64,000 nt of DNA from Streptomyces cyanogenus (GTDB lineage Bacteria > Actinomycetota > Actinomycetes > Streptomycetales > Streptomycetaceae). Below, piece after piece: positions 16,996 to 23,213 of the stretch. Both the position numbers and the translations under genes were made by a program. Position 1 is the first letter of the stretch. The number at the start of each line of letters is the position of its first letter. Under the pieces are notes generated by a model. That model made no database searches, was not told the origin of the DNA, and was given only the letters and a program-made list of their open reading frames with translations. The stretch spans positions 1,488,001-1,552,000 of the forward strand of contig NZ_CP071839.1 in assembly GCF_017526105.1 (NCBI RefSeq). The letters run 5' to 3'.

Positions 16996-18525
16996 CTAGA
17001 AGATCGATTGCAGGACGTCGTATTGGGATCCCTCAAGCAGGTGCGAGCGGGTCACGTAGGACCAGCGAGCCAGCGTCATTGCCACCAGCGGGCTGATGTC
17101 GCCCTGCACACCCTTCGTCGTCCAGGCGATCGTGTCGCCCGTCGCCCGCGTCTTCGCCGACGCCACCGCCACATCCAGCTGCCTGTTCGGCACGACCCGG
17201 AAGCTTTCCTCGCGTACCGCCTCCAACAGCTGGCCGGCCGCTGCGGCCATGTCCACCGCGTTCGTCACAGCCAGATCGCCTGGCTGCGGCGCCTCAGGAT
17301 CCTCCGGTCGATGAAAGTCCGCGGCGTCCAGCGCCGTCTCCAAGAACGCGAACGTGCCTCGCCCCATCGCGACCGAGATGGGGCCGAGCGCCTCTCGCAG
17401 CTCGATCAGCCGCGGCACCAGCCACTTCGTGCCCGGCCGGTAGTCCGCCAGTTGCGTGTGCCCCAGCCCGTCCCCACGGACCCCGTACACACACACCGCC
17501 GCATAGTCACGCAGCGGCGACACGTCCACACCGATCGCCACCCCGCAGTCGCGGTCCCGCTCCGACTCCGGATCCGCCAGCCGCGCCCAGGCCGCCGCGT
17601 CAATGACGGCGTTCCCCTCGCTCTTCCGCGGCCACACCCCGAGCCGCTCCCGCGCAAACCCGGCGTCACCCATGCTGCGGCGCTCTCGCAGCACCGCCTC
17701 TTCCGACAGGCGGTAGCCAAGCGCCGGATTCGACGCCGCCCACAGACGCCGGTCGTCCAGGTCGATCGCGTCGAGGTGGTCGAGGTCGCCCTCGATCCCC
17801 CAGTCCCGCCAGCCGAACGAGTCGTCGCCGCCAGCCTCCGCGCGGGCATGCAGCGCGAACATCACCTCGCCCGAGCCGTCGTCCCCGTCCAGCGGCGGCG
17901 ACGAGGTGTAGACGATCTGCGGGTTCGGGCGGGCCGACATCGTCGGCATCAGCGCATCCTGCTGCAGCAGCGTATACGCGAACGCCTCGTCGATGATGTT
18001 GCAGTCACCCGAGAAGCCGCGCCCCGAGCCCTTCGACCGGGCGATGAACTTGACCCTCGCGCCGGTGTCGAGCCGCTCGAAGCTCTCTTCACCATTGGTG
18101 TTGATGACCTTGATGTGGACGCCGTCGACGTCGATCAGGTTCTCCGACAGCGGCTCGCCCAGGCCCTTCAGCAGAGCCTTGAACCGACGGAAGCCCTCCA
18201 TCGCCGTCTTGTATTCGTGGGCGCTCCACATGATGAGGCGCTCGTCGAGAAGGAACAGGCCCGCCAGAGCGCGGGCTTCAAGGATCGCACCCTTGCCGTT
18301 CTGCCTCGCGACGATCTCGCCGTATTCGAAGCAGGCCCATTTGCCGTCCTCCCGCACGGACAGCATCAGCCGGATCGAATCCGCCTGCCACGGATCCAGC
18401 ACCAAGCCGGCCCGGCGCGCCAACTCCACCGCCTCATCGCCGAGCGAGTAGGCCGCCGGTGGGACGCACTCAACCCTGGGCCTGGCCGCGCCGTGCAGCG
18501 ATTCGCGCCGAGAGATCCGCGACAC
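16996..18525 (-). CDS. terL: terminase large subunit, 509 aa
   Basis: The ATPase domain shows EIVARQNGKGAILE as the Walker A equivalent and CNIIDEAFAYT as Walker B; the C-terminal nuclease shows GVAIGVDVSPLRDYAAV, with the first catalytic Asp. This is the phage packaging motor that cuts and pumps DNA into the prohead. The GTG at 18525 is preferred as start because upstream codons are a poly-Arg artefact; it overlaps the small subunit by 56 bases. Gene length fits the family. I saw no in-frame TTA codon in it. Confidence 0.95.
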   Translation of the reverse strand: MSRISRRESLHGAARPRVECVPPAAYSLGDEAVELARRAGLVLDPWQADSIRLMLSVREDGKWACFEYGEIVARQNGKGAILEARALAGLFLLDERLIMWSAHEYKTAMEGFRRFKALLKGLGEPLSENLIDVDGVHIKVINTNGEESFERLDTGARVKFIARSKGSGRGFSGDCNIIDEAFAYTLLQQDALMPTMSARPNPQIVYTSSPPLDGDDGSGEVMFALHARAEAGGDDSFGWRDWGIEGDLDHLDAIDLDDRRLWAASNPALGYRLSEEAVLRERRSMGDAGFARERLGVWPRKSEGNAVIDAAAWARLADPESERDRDCGVAIGVDVSPLRDYAAVCVYGVRGDGLGHTQLADYRPGTKWLVPRLIELREALGPISVAMGRGTFAFLETALDAADFHRPEDPEAPQPGDLAVTNAVDMAAAAGQLLEAVREESFRVVPNRQLDVAVASAKTRATGDTIAWTTKGVQGDISPLVAMTLARWSYVTRSHLLEGSQYDVLQSIF

Positions 18526-18868
18526 CCGAACCCCCCGCCTTCGCCGCCGGCTTCCCCACGGGGGCCGCCGACCCCTTCTGCGCCTGCCGAATCTCCGCCA
18601 CAAGACCCCGAAGAGCCGTCGCCTGCTGCCGAGCCTCGGCGAGAAGAGGCCCGATCGCCGGAGATTCACCCGAGTCTTCTCCGTCGTCCGCCTTGACCGG
18701 AGAACAGACCCGCGCCAGAATCGCGTTGAGCCAATCGAGCCGGTCAGCGAGACGGCAAGCTTCCTCCAACAGCACCAAGTGCGCCGGAGTCAGAGAGCCA
18801 GAGCCCGTCATCTCCCGCCAGAGCCGAGAGCCGCGAGGACCAAGTCCCGTCGGCCGCTTCGTGGCCAT
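18470..18868 (-). CDS. terS: terminase small subunit, 132 aa
   Basis: The product starts MATKRPTGLGPRGSRLWREM, a typical opening of actinophage small terminases, followed by a helix-turn-helix-like block (LTPAHLVLLEEACRLADRL) and a helical, Ala/Gln-rich C-terminus. It recognises phage DNA for packaging by TerL. The ATG at 18868 is assumed; an in-frame TTG at 18886 has a better spaced GAGGGG site and could be used, adding six residues. Confidence 0.85.
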   Translation of the reverse strand: MATKRPTGLGPRGSRLWREMTGSGSLTPAHLVLLEEACRLADRLDWLNAILARVCSPVKADDGEDSGESPAIGPLLAEARQQATALRGLVAEIRQAQKGSAAPVGKPAAKAGGSGVADLSARIAARRGQAQG

Positions 18869-19002
18869 GATCCCCCCCGGTACCAAGATCGAACCCCTCG
18901 AACTTTTTCTTCGGGGGGAGATTTTTTTGAAGGGGGCGCGGGGTCAAAGCAAGATCAAATCAAAAAACGGACATTCCCCCCACGCTGGCGCGTTTCCGCA
19001 GG
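18869..19002. other. non-coding strip between HNH and terS, candidate packaging (cos) region
   Basis: This 134-base gap is unusual for the element: it contains poly-T, poly-G and A-rich runs (TTTTTTT, GGGGG, AAAAAA) in an otherwise GC-rich genome. Phages with a terminase-adjacent HNH endonuclease usually carry their cohesive-end site close by. That makes the strip a candidate cos site, but I cannot see a defined core here. Confidence 0.25.
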
Positions 19003-19296
19003 TCAGAGGCTTGTCGCCTCGACCGATACCCATCGCCTCGGCCTCCGCCGGGGCTCCCGCGGCTCCGCCCGCCGGCCGTTGCACCGGCGGTGGGCCAGCC
19101 GGCAGTTCGCCCGGTCCAGAGGCGCCCCGCCGTGCGACAGCTGGACGATGTGGTCCACCGTCCGGCTCATCGGGTGCGTTCGAGGCAGTGCCTGGTCCAC
19201 CCACTGGCCGCAGATCCAGCAGTGCGACTCCTCGGCGAACACCCTTGCCCGCATCGCAGCCCACGCAGTGCCCGAGCGTCCCTTGCTGTAGGCCAT
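19003..19296 (-). CDS. HNH endonuclease next to terminase, 97 aa
   Basis: ATG at 19296. The protein has a CWICG and a later NCRLAHRRCNGRR block, with MSRTVDHIVQLSHGG between them: the Cys pairs bind zinc and the D-H...N...H residues form the HNH site. Small HNH proteins encoded directly before terS take part in specific cleavage by the terminase in HK97-like and other phages. The C-terminus is very basic, suited to DNA binding. Length is normal for the class. Confidence 0.9.
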   Translation of the reverse strand: MAYSKGRSGTAWAAMRARVFAEESHCWICGQWVDQALPRTHPMSRTVDHIVQLSHGGAPLDRANCRLAHRRCNGRRAEPREPRRRPRRWVSVEATSL

Positions 19297-19397
19297 GGCA
19301 CCTCCACACCCAGGCGGTACGGGTAGGGCAGGGGCGGGCAGGGCAGGCGGTGCATACCCCACCGTGCTCGGCCTACAGGGTCTGAGTGAGGCAGGAG

Positions 19398-19910
19398 CTA
19401 CTGCTGCACTGTGCCGTCCAGGGCCTTGGCCACCAGTGGGGCTAGGCGCTTGCTGTCCGTGCGGGCTGCTGTGCTGGTGGTGGGGAGGCTGACTGCCCAG
19501 GTATCCCCGGTGACAGCGATACCACCCATGCTCTTGGAGAGCTCCACCCATGACGTCAACGCTTCACGGTTCGGGAACATGTTGATCCCGGCGTCACCCG
19601 GTGCGGGCTGGCCGGCCTTGTCGCTGACGGTGAAGTCGTAGGAGCTGCCACCGACCTCGCTTATGTAGGTGTCCTCGCTGCTCTTGTGCAGCATCGACAC
19701 CGTCATGCCGTGGGTCTGCAGCGCATCGGCGATCTGCTGGGCCGAGCTGTAGTGACGGCTGCCATCGGCCAGGGTGGGTGAAGCGGTGGCCGCAGCGCTC
19801 GGCCTGGCATCGACGGTCCTCGTCTTCTCCGGGCCGATCACCGCCCAGCCTGCCGCGCCGATGACGATCCCGATAGCGCCGGCCAGAGCCGCCGTCACAG
19901 TGGTGCGCAT
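19398..19910 (-). CDS. membrane-anchored or secreted protein, possible moron, 170 aa
   Basis: ATG at 19910. Residues 1-27 form a hydrophobic signal or anchor (TAALAGAIGIVIGAAGWAVI) with no lipobox cysteine; the rest is soluble (SSAQQIADALQTHGMTVSML, GGSSYDFTVSDKAG) and looks like a small extracytoplasmic host domain. It is flanked by hairpins and sits alone between morphogenesis and early genes, as lysogenic conversion genes often do. I do not recognise the family; the extracytoplasmic location is inferred. Confidence 0.7.
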   Translation of the reverse strand: MRTTVTAALAGAIGIVIGAAGWAVIGPEKTRTVDARPSAAATASPTLADGSRHYSSAQQIADALQTHGMTVSMLHKSSEDTYISEVGGSSYDFTVSDKAGQPAPGDAGINMFPNREALTSWVELSKSMGGIAVTGDTWAVSLPTTSTAARTDSKRLAPLVAKALDGTVQQ

Positions 19911-19984
19911 GAGTCCCCCGCAGTGGAGCTGATAGTGCGCGGATCGTCGCACCAGCCCCGGGTGACAGCAACCAGAACGGGTAA

Positions 19985-20029
19985 AGTCCCGCCGTCCGGG
20001 ACGGAGGCGGGCGGCGGGACGTATCAGGG
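19985..20029. repeat. 45-bp direct repeat with hairpin, copy A
   Basis: Begins AGTCCCGCCGTCCGGGACGG and ends GGCGGGAC-GTATCAGG. The inner arms GTCCCG/CGGGAC and the outer arms GTCCCGCCG/CGGCGGGAC can each pair, so two alternative stems are possible. It ends exactly at the stop of the Cys-rich gene 20030-20242 and may act as its transcription terminator. Confidence 0.7.
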
Positions 20030-20242
20030 CTAGGCCCCGTAGCGGGGGTCGATGCCGATGTCCCCGCGAGCCAGCCGCTCAGGCTGACGGCAGACGTCCC
20101 AGTCGCAAGGCGTACCCGGTTCCGTGTGCCAGCACTGCACCGGCGGATCGTCCTCGTTGTCCGAGCAGGGAGCCTCACCGCATTTGCAGCACTGTTCTCC
20201 GACGCATCCGCAGCAACGGTCTGAGAGTTCGTCGTAAGCCAC
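20030..20242 (-). CDS. cysteine-rich mini-protein, 70 aa
   Basis: ATG at 20242 (MAYDELSD). The N-half contains nine cysteines among 28 residues (CCGCVGEQCCKCGEAPC, then a later C and CDWDVC), spaced as CC-x-C, CC-x-C and CxxxxC. Such density suggests metal binding (zinc ribbon or metallothionein-like) rather than disulfides in a cytoplasmic phage protein. A copy of the 45-bp hairpin repeat lies on each side. The function is unknown. Confidence 0.65.
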   Translation of the reverse strand: MAYDELSDRCCGCVGEQCCKCGEAPCSDNEDDPPVQCWHTEPGTPCDWDVCRQPERLARGDIGIDPRYGA

Positions 20243-20262
20243 GGCCGCCTCCCAGCACTGCG

Positions 20263-20307
20263 AGTCCCGCCGTCCGGGACGGAGAGCGGACGACGGGACG
20301 CATCAGG
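20263..20307. repeat. 45-bp direct repeat with hairpin, copy B
   Basis: Nearly identical to copy A, about 278 bases away (AGTCCCGCCGTCCGGGACGG then GACGGGAC-GCATCAGG), and again ending at the stop of the next gene (20303-20533). The pair looks like a duplicated gene-end hairpin, so each small gene carries its own terminator-like structure. Confidence 0.7.
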
Positions 20308-20533
20308 CGGCCTTGGGGCGGCCGGGCTTCACCTGGGCGGCTGCCTTGATGGTGGGCAGGTGGTAGAGCGGCCGATCGTCGTCGAGCCGCACCCGTTCGA
20401 TCTTGCCTCTGGTCTCCCAGACGCGGATGGTGCCGGGCTTCACACCGGCTACGCGGGCGGCTTCCCAGATGTCACCGAGGTCCCGCTGGTAGAGCTCGTA
20501 CAGCTCGGGGTTTGGGAAGGTCGGCACGGCCAC
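20303..20533 (-). CDS. small helix-turn-helix protein, 76 aa
   Basis: GTG start at 20533. The centre reads LGDIWEAARVAGVKPGTIRV then WETRGKIERVRL, the shape of a MerR/excisionase-type HTH with wing, followed by a basic C-terminus (QVKPGRPKAA). It is a probable DNA-binding regulator or recombination directionality-type protein. A strong hairpin lies just upstream of it (20551-20579), separating it from the previous operon. Confidence 0.75.
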   Translation of the reverse strand: MAVPTFPNPELYELYQRDLGDIWEAARVAGVKPGTIRVWETRGKIERVRLDDDRPLYHLPTIKAAAQVKPGRPKAA

Positions 20534-20550
20534 CTCCCCGGTACGCGAGA

Positions 20551-20579
20551 GCCCCCGCCGGCTCGTTCACGGCGGGGGT
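20551..20579. terminator. strong hairpin, terminator
   Basis: CCCCCGCCG at 20552-20560 pairs with CGGCGGGGG at 20570-20578 around a nine-base loop. On the leftward strand it follows the gene ending at 20661 and precedes the gene starting at 20533, so it probably ends the 22-20.6 kb operon. Confidence 0.65.
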
Positions 20580-20660
20580 TCTGGAGTGCTCTTGTGATGG
20601 GTGTTCCACCATCAATTCCGGAGGTTACAGTTTCAACGAGCAGCTAGCAAGTAGGTGCTA

Positions 20661-20831
20661 CTAGTCGTCCTCGCATTCGCAGTCCTCGGGGAGCTGCTGG
20701 CAGTAGGGGCAGCGCCAGCAGTCGCATCCGCAGACGTGGCAGCCGCCGCAGGCACATTGGCACATGCCCTCTCCACACGCTTCGGGCTCCTCGTAGTCGT
20801 CCTCAACGGCGTTGGCCTCATCGGTGTTCAC
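20661..20831 (-). CDS. cysteine-rich mini-protein, 56 aa
   Basis: GTG at 20831 overlaps the previous stop (GTGA). After an acidic start (VEDDYEEPEACG) it has about twelve cysteines, mostly in CxC and CxxC spacing (MCQCACGGCHVCGCDCWRC). That is metallothionein-like density with little room for a fold without metal. It is the second such gene within 1 kb; the two share no clear alignment, only composition. The coupling to the tau-like gene is seen; the function is unknown. Confidence 0.65.
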   Translation of the reverse strand: MNTDEANAVEDDYEEPEACGEGMCQCACGGCHVCGCDCWRCPYCQQLPEDCECEDD

Positions 20832-21097
20832 TGGGTCCTCCGATTGAACTTCTGGTTGGCTGTCGTCTCGACCGGCATATCGATGCCGCCAGCCTTCATC
20901 GCGCCTTCGAGCGCGGCCTGGGCACCACTCTCCTGCCAGGCGGCGGCGACGCGCGGGTCGGCGAAGTGGAGCCGCAGCACGCCGTCGTCGAGGGTGGGTG
21001 TGGCGTGGGCGAGGAGCATGCCGGTGACGTGCCGGCGGCGGTCGGCGGCGGCCACGATCCGCGGCCACCAGACGGGGATCGGCATGGTCAGGTCCAT
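20828..21097 (-). CDS. DNA polymerase III tau C-terminus-like mini-protein, 89 aa
   Basis: The start is ATG at 21097 (or ATG 21085, four codons on). The central stretch WWPRIVAAADRRRHVTGMLL, then ATPTLDDGVLRLHFADPRVA and AAWQESGAQAALEGAMKAG, resembles the domain at the C-terminus of actinobacterial DnaX (W..vl..v....r...lL.....v...dg..L.l.F......), minus the ATPase core. If real it could compete for or recruit host replisome subunits. The resemblance is by eye and needs a profile search. Confidence 0.5.
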   Translation of the reverse strand: MDLTMPIPVWWPRIVAAADRRRHVTGMLLAHATPTLDDGVLRLHFADPRVAAAWQESGAQAALEGAMKAGGIDMPVETTANQKFNRRTQ

Positions 21098-21390
21098 TCC
21101 CAGTTCTGGCGGGCTCGGGCGGCCCGGTGGGCGGCGTCGCCGATCTCCGCGGCGAGGCTGCCCCAGTCGGCGGGCATGAGCCGGTGCCGGGCGGCCTTGT
21201 GGAGGAGGTCGCCTATGCGGCTGGCTTCGCGGGGCGGGATGCTGGCGACGTCGGCGAAGGAGCCGTCGAACAGGTCGGCGAGCTCCCTCCACTCGCTGCT
21301 GTTCAGGGTGTTGGCGAGGTGCTGGCCGAGGTTGGAGATGGTGAGGGCGGACCGGGGGCCGCGCGCTCCGTGGCTGATGCTGATTCCCAT
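21088..21390 (-). CDS. hypothetical protein, 100 aa
   Basis: ATG at 21390 forms an ATGA overlap with the previous gene. The product (SLAAEIGDAAHRAARARQNW near the end, LGQHLANTLNSSEWRELADL in the middle) is alpha-helical and mildly basic. I recognise no family. It shares an operon with the tau-like gene downstream, with which it overlaps. Confidence 0.65.
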   Translation of the reverse strand: MGISISHGARGPRSALTISNLGQHLANTLNSSEWRELADLFDGSFADVASIPPREASRIGDLLHKAARHRLMPADWGSLAAEIGDAAHRAARARQNWEWT

Positions 21391-21614
21391 CAAGACGCCC
21401 CGTTCCGTTGCTTCCATGCTTCGTACTTGCCTTCGGCGTCGGCGCGGGCTGCCTGCTCGGTGGCTGCGGGATCGGATGTGACGATGGGTCGTCCAGTGGC
21501 GTCTTCGACGATGGCGGCAATCCAGGGGACACCGGGGGCTGTGGGGTCGTCGAGGTGGTGTGCGACTTGTTGGTAGGCGTCCCAGGCGTGGCCTTGCTGC
21601 AGGGTGACGGCCAT
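21390..21614 (-). CDS. hypothetical protein, 74 aa
   Basis: ATG at 21614. A short protein with QQGHAWDAYQQVAHHLDDPT and PWIAAIVEDATGRPIVTSD segments and an Ala/Glu-rich helical end. It shows one strand-helix domain with no catalytic motif. It is coupled to the next gene by an ATGA overlap. Role unknown. Confidence 0.65.
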   Translation of the reverse strand: MAVTLQQGHAWDAYQQVAHHLDDPTAPGVPWIAAIVEDATGRPIVTSDPAATEQAARADAEGKYEAWKQRNGAS

Positions 21615-21636
21615 GTGTTCTTCCTTTCGGTGGGCG

Positions 21637-21852
21637 TCAGACCCTTGTCGGCACGTGGCGCTGGTCGGGGTCGTGTTCGGCGTGGAAAGAGGCGGCGAGC
21701 ATGGCGCCGGTCCCACTGTTGTAGGGCGTCTTTTGGAGTTCGGGGCATCCGGAACAGACGACCCGGAACGCGTTCGCGGCGTGATCTGCTTGGGCGTAGA
21801 CGAACGAGCCGTCGGGCATTTCGAGGATCTTGCTGATGCGTTCGAAGGCCAT
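21637..21852 (-). CDS. hypothetical protein, 71 aa
   Basis: ATG at 21852. The sequence MAFERISKILEMPDGSFVYA, a CSGCPE pair and HAEHDPDQRHVP near the end suggest a small zinc-binding domain (two Cys and several His). It lies 11 bases after the DUF6197-like gene. The metal site is inferred. Confidence 0.65.
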   Translation of the reverse strand: MAFERISKILEMPDGSFVYAQADHAANAFRVVCSGCPELQKTPYNSGTGAMLAASFHAEHDPDQRHVPTRV

Positions 21853-21862
21853 GTCGGGCTCC

Positions 21863-22336
21863 TTACCGGTTGCGGTCGCTGGCGAGTTGGGCGGCGCGGC
21901 CGAGGGCGAGGAGGACGGGCCGCGGGCTGGTCTGGCGGTCGTTCCAGCTGGGGACGGTGTCGTCGGCGCCGCCGAACTCGCGCCGGATGACGTCGAGGAG
22001 GAGCGTGCACGCGTCGTCGGCCAGACGCCGGCTGCTGGCTTCGGCGCGGATGGCGCCGACGAGGCAGCGGCGGCCGTCCTCGTCTCGGCAGGCGCCAGTC
22101 GCCCAGCCGTCGGTCTCGATGCGGACGGCGGCCCGGTGGAGGAGCGCGGCGAGCGGGGTGCGATACGGGCCGGGGGCGGCCGGGGGCCGGGTGTCGACGG
22201 GGAGGCGGATGACGTCGGCGAGGTCGAGCGGTGTGGTGGCGATGCGGGCATCGATGGCGAGGGGTGCGAGCGCGAGCCGCTCGTCGAAGGTGAGGGCCCG
22301 GGGCGGCCTTGTCGTGGGGGCAGTGGTCGTGGTCAT
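21863..22336 (-). CDS. DUF6197-like protein, 157 aa
   Basis: ATG at 22336. The core TPLAALLHRAAVRIETDGW, ACRDEDGRRCLVGAIRAEA and a WNDRQTSPRPVLLALGRAA block reproduce a layout common to a family of small actinobacterial proteins (GW..G..D..GR.CL.GAIR...WND). The function of that family is unknown. It opens the operon that runs to 20661, after a hairpin at 22376-22418. Confidence 0.75.
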   Translation of the reverse strand: MTTTTAPTTRPPRALTFDERLALAPLAIDARIATTPLDLADVIRLPVDTRPPAAPGPYRTPLAALLHRAAVRIETDGWATGACRDEDGRRCLVGAIRAEASSRRLADDACTLLLDVIRREFGGADDTVPSWNDRQTSPRPVLLALGRAAQLASDRNR

Positions 22337-22375
22337 GTGGGTCTGCTCTCTGCGCGGTGACGTGTGGATGGGTGG

Positions 22376-22418
22376 CGGGGCGCCCCTGGGTTGCTGGCAG
22401 GCTTCGAGGGGCGCCCCG
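22376..22418. terminator. long-stem hairpin
   Basis: CGGGGCGCCCCT at 22376-22387 pairs with AGGGGCGCCCCG at 22407-22418, a 12-bp stem with a 19-base loop, placed just after the stop of the leftward gene ending at 22425. It likely terminates or attenuates that transcript. Confidence 0.65.
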
Positions 22419-22424
22419 GCGGCA

Positions 22425-22592
22425 CTACTTGCTGCTGGCGTAGGTGGTCTTCGCCATGACGCGGCTCATGGCGACGATGTCGGCGTCGTTGCCGCTCTGG
22501 GTGATCTCGATCGTGATCTGGTTGATGGTGTCGTCGTCGCCGCACTTCCAGGCGTCGGTGAAGCGGCGGACGGCGTCGGACTGCGTGGTCAT
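22425..22592 (-). CDS. small acidic protein, 55 aa
   Basis: ATG at 22592 has a good AAGGAGAG site. The peptide (MTTQSDAVRRFTDAWKCGDD, then INQITIEITQSGN and IVAMSRVMAKTTYASSK) is mixed helix-strand and bounded downstream by a strong hairpin. No family is recognised. It resembles short Spd-adjacent proteins only by location near the transfer-like genes. Confidence 0.65.
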   Translation of the reverse strand: MTTQSDAVRRFTDAWKCGDDDTINQITIEITQSGNDADIVAMSRVMAKTTYASSK

Positions 22593-22635
22593 GAGCTCTC
22601 CTTGGTGGTTGGTGGGTCGGGTTGTCGGGTTGCGG

Positions 22636-22992
22636 CTATCGGCGGCTGCCGGCCTTGGCGCGGTCGCCGCCGCGGAGCCGGTCGAGGACGCCCTGCGAGG
22701 TGGGGCCGGTAACCTGCGGGCCGGGGCTGCCGATCTCGCGCATCTCCGGCTTCCGCTCGTAGACGGTCCCCTCCTGGGCGAGGAGGCCCTCGGCGGAGAG
22801 GTGGCCGGTCATCCAGTTGCCGGTGATCGGGGACCGCCAGTCGAAGGTGTGGGCGGCGTACAGTTCGTCGGCCTCGTAGGGCGCGATGTTCTTCGCGGTC
22901 TTACGGATGGTGTAGACGGTCGTGCCCTTGCGGATGAAGCGGTTGAGGTCCTTGGCGCCCTTCTTGGTGGGCTCCCAGCTGCGTCCGGCCAT
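22636..22992 (-). CDS. hypothetical protein downstream of the translocase, 118 aa
   Basis: ATG at 22992. The sequence MAGRSWEPTKKGAKDLNRFI, KGTTVYTIRKTAKNIAPYEA and YAAHTFDWRSPITGNWMTGH suggests a small beta-rich domain with a basic C-terminus. It lies on the far side of the repeat cluster from the TraB/FtsK-like gene. The function is not recognised. Confidence 0.65.
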   Translation of the reverse strand: MAGRSWEPTKKGAKDLNRFIRKGTTVYTIRKTAKNIAPYEADELYAAHTFDWRSPITGNWMTGHLSAEGLLAQEGTVYERKPEMREIGSPGPQVTGPTSQGVLDRLRGGDRAKAGSRR

Positions 22993-23030
22993 GAGTGATC
23001 TCCTGTCTGATGCGTGGTGGTTTGTTCCCG

Positions 23031-23195
23031 CTGCTCAGGTCTGCTCAGCGGGCGTTAGTGCAGGTGAGGGCTGCTCACTGCTCTGATCAGGGGCTGCTCA
23101 GAGCAGTGGGTGAGCAGGCCGTGAGCAGCAGCGTGAGCGGCTGTGACCTGCTGGTTTGAGGTCTGATCAGGGCTGAGCAGACCCTGATCAGGGGT
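23031..23195. repeat. cluster of CTGCTCA / CTGATCAG repeats, candidate clt-like locus
   Basis: In the 221-base gap after the translocase gene, CTGCTCA occurs at 23031, 23041, 23071 and 23094; its complement TGAGCAG at 23111, 23122 and 23174; and CTGATCA(G) at 23083, 23163 and 23184. One pair forms CTGCTCA-GAGCAG back to back. Streptomyces TraB proteins recognise clusters of short repeats (clt/TRS) close to traB, so this arrangement fits such a site; an origin or operator cluster is the alternative. Confidence 0.6.
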
Positions 23196-23213
23196 ACATA
23201 CTCCGCGTAACGG

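Noticed and set aside
16996-18669. An N-terminal extension of the large terminase to 18669
   Set aside because: The added residues are almost all Arg/Gly and lie over the small terminase gene in another frame; the GTG at 18525 is the sensible start.
23031-23195. A CRISPR array or insertion-sequence end
   Set aside because: The repeats are 7-8 bases in both orientations with irregular spacing; there is no transposase nearby.
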